From Candidatus Gastranaerophilales bacterium (GTDB lineage: Bacteria > Cyanobacteriota > Vampirovibrionia > Gastranaerophilales > Gastranaerophilaceae): DNA of 64,000 nucleotides. Within the stretch, counting starts at the first letter, position 1. The number at the start of each line of letters is the position of its first letter. Where the stretch lies: the NCBI GenBank assembly GCA_944323145.1, contig CALURJ010000010.1, positions 1 to 64,000 on the forward strand. Reading direction: 5' to 3'. Below, one piece after another: positions 61,113 through 64,000 of this stretch. The position numbers and the translations under genes were made by a program. The notes below the pieces were generated by a model that saw nothing but the letters and a program-made list of their open reading frames with translations, ran no database searches and was not told the origin of the DNA.

Positions 61113-62546
61113 ATGTTTGACAGTTTAAGCGAGAAATTACAAGGGATTATAAGCAGGACGCGTAATCAGGAACTTACGCAGGATAATATGCAGGAAGCTT
61201 TACGCGAAATCAGGCGTGCACTCTTGGAAGCTGATGTTAATTTAAGGGTTGTAAAATCTTTTATTTCCTCAATCAAGGATAAGGCTGAAGGTGAAAAGGT
61301 TCTTGAAGGTGTTGATCCTTCACAGCAGTTAGTAAAAATTGTTCATGATGAACTTGTTAACTTACTTGGCAAAGAACAAAAACCGCTGGATTTTTCTGGA
61401 AATCCTAACCTTATTATGATGCTAGGGCTTCAAGGTTCGGGGAAAACAACATCATCTGCAAAATTGGCGGTTAAGCTGAAAAAAGAAGGACGCAAACCGC
61501 TTCTTGTCGCATGTGACGTATACAGGCCTGCTGCAATTTCTCAATTACAGACGCTCGGAAAAGAAATTGAAACGGAAGTGTTTACAATTCCTGATTGCAC
61601 TGATGTTCAAAAAATTGTTCGGGGAGCAATTGATTATGCAAATTCTAACGGATTTAGTACTGTTATTTTAGATACGGCGGGACGTCTGCAGATTGATACT
61701 GATATGATGGCAGAACTTCTTTTGATTGACAGAGTCTTTCACCCCGCGGAAAAACTTCTTGTAATTGACGCTATGACCGGGCAGGAAGCCGTTAATGTCG
61801 CAGAAAATTTTGATGCACAGTTAGGTTTAACGGGGCTTGTATTAACAAAGCTTGACGGGGATAGCAGGGGCGGTTCTGCGTTGAGTGTATCTTACTGTAC
61901 GGGAAAACCTATTAAATTAACCGGTACGGGTGAAAAACTTAATGCGTTGGAAGATTTTTATCCTGAGAGAATGGCAACACGTATCTTAGGTATGGGTGAT
62001 ATTGTATCTCTTGTTGAACGTGCGCAGGAAGTTTTTGATGAAAAGCAGGCACTTGAACTTGAAGAAAAAATGAGCAAGAATAATTTTTCTTTCAATGATT
62101 TTCTGAAAATGCAAAAACAAATGCAGGCTTTCGGTTCAATGGGAAATCTGCTCGGGATGATTCCCGGACTTAATATAGGAAAAGATGACAGGGATAAGAT
62201 TTCTCACGAGGGGGATAAGCAGTTTAAGAAAATGGAGGTTTTTATATCAAGCATGACTCCTGAAGAACGTGCAAATCCGGATATAATTGACACAAGCCGT
62301 AAAAAACGTATTGCAAAAGGCTGCGGTATGGATTATGCGGAAGTTAATGCGTTTATTAAACAATTTGAACAAATGCGCGTCATGATGAAGGGCATGAGTG
62401 ATATGAAAGGTTTGTTTGGCAAAATGGGCGGCGGAATGCCGGATTTAAGCAGGATGGGAAATCTCGGCGGACTCGGCGGTTATAAAGGTAAAATGGGTAA
62501 ACATGCCATGAACAAGGCCATGAAAATGATGCGCAGGTTTAAGTAA
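61113..62546 (+). CDS. ffh: Signal recognition particle protein Ffh
   Basis: 477 residues. Binds SRP RNA and signal peptides of membrane proteins. MFDSLSEKLQGIISR is the standard Ffh start, so ATG 61113 is used rather than the in-frame TTG 61095. NG domain: GLQGSGKTTSSAKLA (G1), DTAGRLQ (G3), TKLDGDSRGG (G4). The C-terminal M domain is Met-rich, with MRVMMKGMSDMKGLFGKMGG, ending in a basic Met-rich tail. No Shine-Dalgarno; leaderless promoter. Confidence 0.98.
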   Translation: MFDSLSEKLQGIISRTRNQELTQDNMQEALREIRRALLEADVNLRVVKSFISSIKDKAEGEKVLEGVDPSQQLVKIVHDELVNLLGKEQKPLDFSGNPNLIMMLGLQGSGKTTSSAKLAVKLKKEGRKPLLVACDVYRPAAISQLQTLGKEIETEVFTIPDCTDVQKIVRGAIDYANSNGFSTVILDTAGRLQIDTDMMAELLLIDRVFHPAEKLLVIDAMTGQEAVNVAENFDAQLGLTGLVLTKLDGDSRGGSALSVSYCTGKPIKLTGTGEKLNALEDFYPERMATRILGMGDIVSLVERAQEVFDEKQALELEEKMSKNNFSFNDFLKMQKQMQAFGSMGNLLGMIPGLNIGKDDRDKISHEGDKQFKKMEVFISSMTPEERANPDIIDTSRKKRIAKGCGMDYAEVNAFIKQFEQMRVMMKGMSDMKGLFGKMGGGMPDLSRMGNLGGLGGYKGKMGKHAMNKAMKMMRRFK

Positions 62547-62590
62547 TTGCTATATTTTATTTTTTTAGTGTTGAAATTTGAGGTTGATGT

Positions 62591-63292
62591 ATGAAAAAGT
62601 GGTTTATTATTTTAGTAACTTTATTATTGTTATCTGCTAGTTCAGTGTTTGCTGATTTAGCTAATCAAAGTATTACTGAATACAATCAATATTTGCGAGA
62701 TACAATAAGCTCAAATTTGAACTATGAAGTGAAAGGCAATGCAAATGCTGCAATATCATTTACCCTAAACAAAGACGGCTCCGTTGAAAATATAAAGGTA
62801 ACGTCATCGGGAGATGATAATTTAAATAATAAATTAATTGAAGCCGTTCAAAAATCTGCTCCGTTTAAACCGTTTCCGTCCGATTTTAAATATGACAGTA
62901 TAGATGTAAACTATAACTACGATTTTAGCAGTACATACAGCTTAAATAATAATGTACAAGTCAGACATACTCCGGCGTCTCAGCAGCCGGATTATCAATA
63001 TTATTATAAGGTCAGGGAGCTTATCAGAAAGCGTTTCCCTACTTCATACTCCTGGCTGACAGACAGCATGGTTTTTGAAATAACTATTCTGCCGAGCGGA
63101 GCAATTAAAAAAGTGGATATACTATCTTCTTCCGGATCAAAAAGATATGATAATAATGTAATAAAAGCATTGACAGGCTACAGATTGCCTAAACCGCCTG
63201 AGACCTTAAGAAACACTGAAATTAAATACACATTTGATATGAATAAAAATACCAGAATTTATCCTCCGATTTTTATTCCTGTTAATTGGTAA
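62591..63292 (+). CDS. Secreted protein with two TonB-C-like domains
   Basis: 233 residues. Signal peptide (cleavage after VFA), then two copies of a TonB-C-terminal-like fold: AAISFTLNKDGSVENIKVTS with LIEAVQKSAPFKPFP, and VFEITILPSGAIKKVDILSS with VIKALTGYRLPKPP. There is no membrane anchor of the TonB type and no Pro-rich rod, so it is not a classical energy transducer; a periplasmic scaffold is more likely. GAGGT precedes the ATG. 44 nt after ffh. Confidence 0.82.
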   Translation: MKKWFIILVTLLLLSASSVFADLANQSITEYNQYLRDTISSNLNYEVKGNANAAISFTLNKDGSVENIKVTSSGDDNLNNKLIEAVQKSAPFKPFPSDFKYDSIDVNYNYDFSSTYSLNNNVQVRHTPASQQPDYQYYYKVRELIRKRFPTSYSWLTDSMVFEITILPSGAIKKVDILSSSGSKRYDNNVIKALTGYRLPKPPETLRNTEIKYTFDMNKNTRIYPPIFIPVNW

Positions 63293-63302
63293 TTATTATT
63301 TA

Positions 63303-63341
63303 ATTAAAAACTAAGCGGCGACAGTATGTAGCCGCTTAGTT
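63303..63341. terminator. Bidirectional rho-independent terminator
   Basis: Eleven-base perfect stem AACTAAGCGGC / GCCGCTTAGTT with an 11-nt loop. The T-run is better on the minus strand, where it ends the Hsp20-like gene. Confidence 0.85.
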
Positions 63342-63359
63342 TAAAGTTTTATAATTTAA

Positions 63360-63929
63360 TTAATCTTCTAAAGGAATAGTTATAATATATTTATCGCCTT
63401 CTCTGACTTTTGTTATTGCGGATGCGTCAATATTTTCTGAGAACGCAAATGCCTGACTGTATTTAACAATTTCTTGTCTGTGATGGCTGTTTTTTTCGCC
63501 TGCGGCATTTATAATTACAGTGTTTCCGTCCGTTCTGACCTCAACATTTTTTTCATTGTTGTCAAATGGTTTTAAATCAATGACAATTTTGTAAGCGTCA
63601 TCGGCTTTTTCAACATGAATAAATTGGGATGCCTGATCTGCCATTTTCTGCTGCATTTTCATTGCTCTTTTGTCAATCCATTCCTGCTGTTTTAGTGCTC
63701 TGCGTTCCATTTTATCAAAGTTCTTTTCTCTTTGCATAACGGCTCTGTCCATTCTTCTCATATAAAAAGACGGATCTAATATTCTTTTAAAATGCCAGTC
63801 AGCAACTACATAAAATGCAAGAAACGCTCCTAAAAATACCAAAAGACCTGTTAAAACATGCCTTAATGCGGGATGTTTGCAAAGAAAACAATCATCAAAG
63901 TCTTCGTGTCTATAGTTGTTGTCTTCCAT
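63360..63929 (-). CDS. Membrane-anchored Hsp20-like protein
   Basis: 189 residues. A His/Asp/Cys-containing N-terminus (EDFDDCFLCKHPALRHV), one membrane helix (LTGLLVFLGAFLAFYVV), a charged helical segment of about 55 residues likely to form a coiled coil (REKNFDKMERRALKQQEWI), then a C-terminal alpha-crystallin-like beta-sandwich (DAYKIVIDLKPFDNNEKNVE, AFAFSENIDASAI, KYIITIPL). Unlike cytosolic Hsp20, it would place the chaperone-like domain at the membrane. A good sigma70 promoter precedes it. Confidence 0.8.
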   Translation of the reverse strand: MEDNNYRHEDFDDCFLCKHPALRHVLTGLLVFLGAFLAFYVVADWHFKRILDPSFYMRRMDRAVMQREKNFDKMERRALKQQEWIDKRAMKMQQKMADQASQFIHVEKADDAYKIVIDLKPFDNNEKNVEVRTDGNTVIINAAGEKNSHHRQEIVKYSQAFAFSENIDASAITKVREGDKYIITIPLED

Positions 63930-63964
63930 AAATTAAAACTCCTTTCGTTATAATTACACATATA

Positions 63965-63992
63965 AGTATAAAAATTTATGTTTTTATGTCAA
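63965..63992 (-). promoter_or_regulatory. Sigma70-type promoter of the Hsp20-like gene
   Basis: On the minus strand: perfect TTGACA (63987-63992), 16-nt spacer, TATACT (63965-63970). The predicted start near 63958 gives a leader of about 28 nt with AAAGGAG. Confidence 0.75.
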
Positions 63993-64000
63993 CTGCACAT

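Overview
The window is AT-rich and gene-dense, with short intergenic gaps and mostly small operons. It looks like the chromosome of a Gram-negative-type (diderm) bacterium. I infer a non-photosynthetic relative of Cyanobacteria (Vampirovibrionia/Melainabacteria, Gastranaerophilales type). The reasons are a homologue of the cyanobacterial clock-associated iron-sulfur protein LdpA (25387-26316), an SLH-domain envelope protein, an outer-membrane barrel protein, a DciA-type DUF721 protein and the low GC. No rRNA or other phylogenetic marker here fixes the taxonomy, so treat this as inference. I see no prophage, insertion sequence or CRISPR array.

Layout. 1-5.4 kb: tRNA-Met, MATE exporter, LemA/DUF3137 pair, enolase, EF-hand protein. 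5.6-9.1 kb: small unknown genes, a degenerate M48 peptidase homologue with a secreted partner, an XRE regulator with a broken divergent small gene, and engB. 9.2-16.8 kb: large secreted TPR protein, XerC/D recombinase, TrmB-type regulator, thymidine kinase, a Cys-rich SLH protein, and an amino-acid-binding lipoprotein. 16.8-19.7 kb: a 968-residue protein fusing an endonuclease Q-like PHP region to a UvrD-type helicase. 19.8-28.6 kb: secreted cupin and hydrolase, lone receiver domain, ClpB, XRE and LuxR-type regulators, LdpA homologue, beta-lactamase-fold hydrolase, HIT protein. 28.7-36.4 kb: housekeeping genes (speE, rseP, yihY, nrnA, dciA, dapF, rpsF-ssb-rpsR) with several palindromic intergenic repeats. 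36.5-40.2 kb: a five-gene operon of two YbjQ-type proteins, an M48 peptidase, a membrane protein and a TPR-membrane protein. 40.3-45.9 kb: Orn/Lys/Arg decarboxylase, outer-membrane barrel, a second XRE/small-protein pair, the hisS operon, and a truncated GlcG-type gene.

46.0-60.7 kb is one tightly coupled 13-gene minus-strand operon for surface-sugar synthesis, lying between hisS and tRNA-Ser. Its first part (rfbF, rfbG, rfbH, an acetolactate-synthase-like ThDP enzyme and an NAD-dependent reductase/epimerase) matches the logic of CDP-linked 3,6-dideoxy, two-carbon-branched sugars such as yersiniose. Its last part (CBS-nucleotidyltransferase, LegC-type aminotransferase, NeuD-, NeuB- and NeuC-like proteins) matches a legionaminic/sialic-acid-like nonulosonate route, but the 4,6-dehydratase and the CMP transferase are absent from the window. 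A radical SAM enzyme with SPASM-like cysteines sits between the two halves.

60.8-64 kb: tRNA-Ser, ffh, a secreted protein with two TonB-C-like domains, and a membrane-anchored Hsp20-like protein with a clear sigma70 promoter. Several genes (ffh, hisS and the receiver-domain gene most clearly) have a -10 box exactly 6 nt before the start codon and no Shine-Dalgarno sequence, which suggests leaderless mRNAs. The best candidate for an undescribed system is the head-to-head module of an XRE regulator with an about 50-residue helical protein, found twice (8.1 kb and 43.2 kb) and broken by an in-frame stop in one copy.
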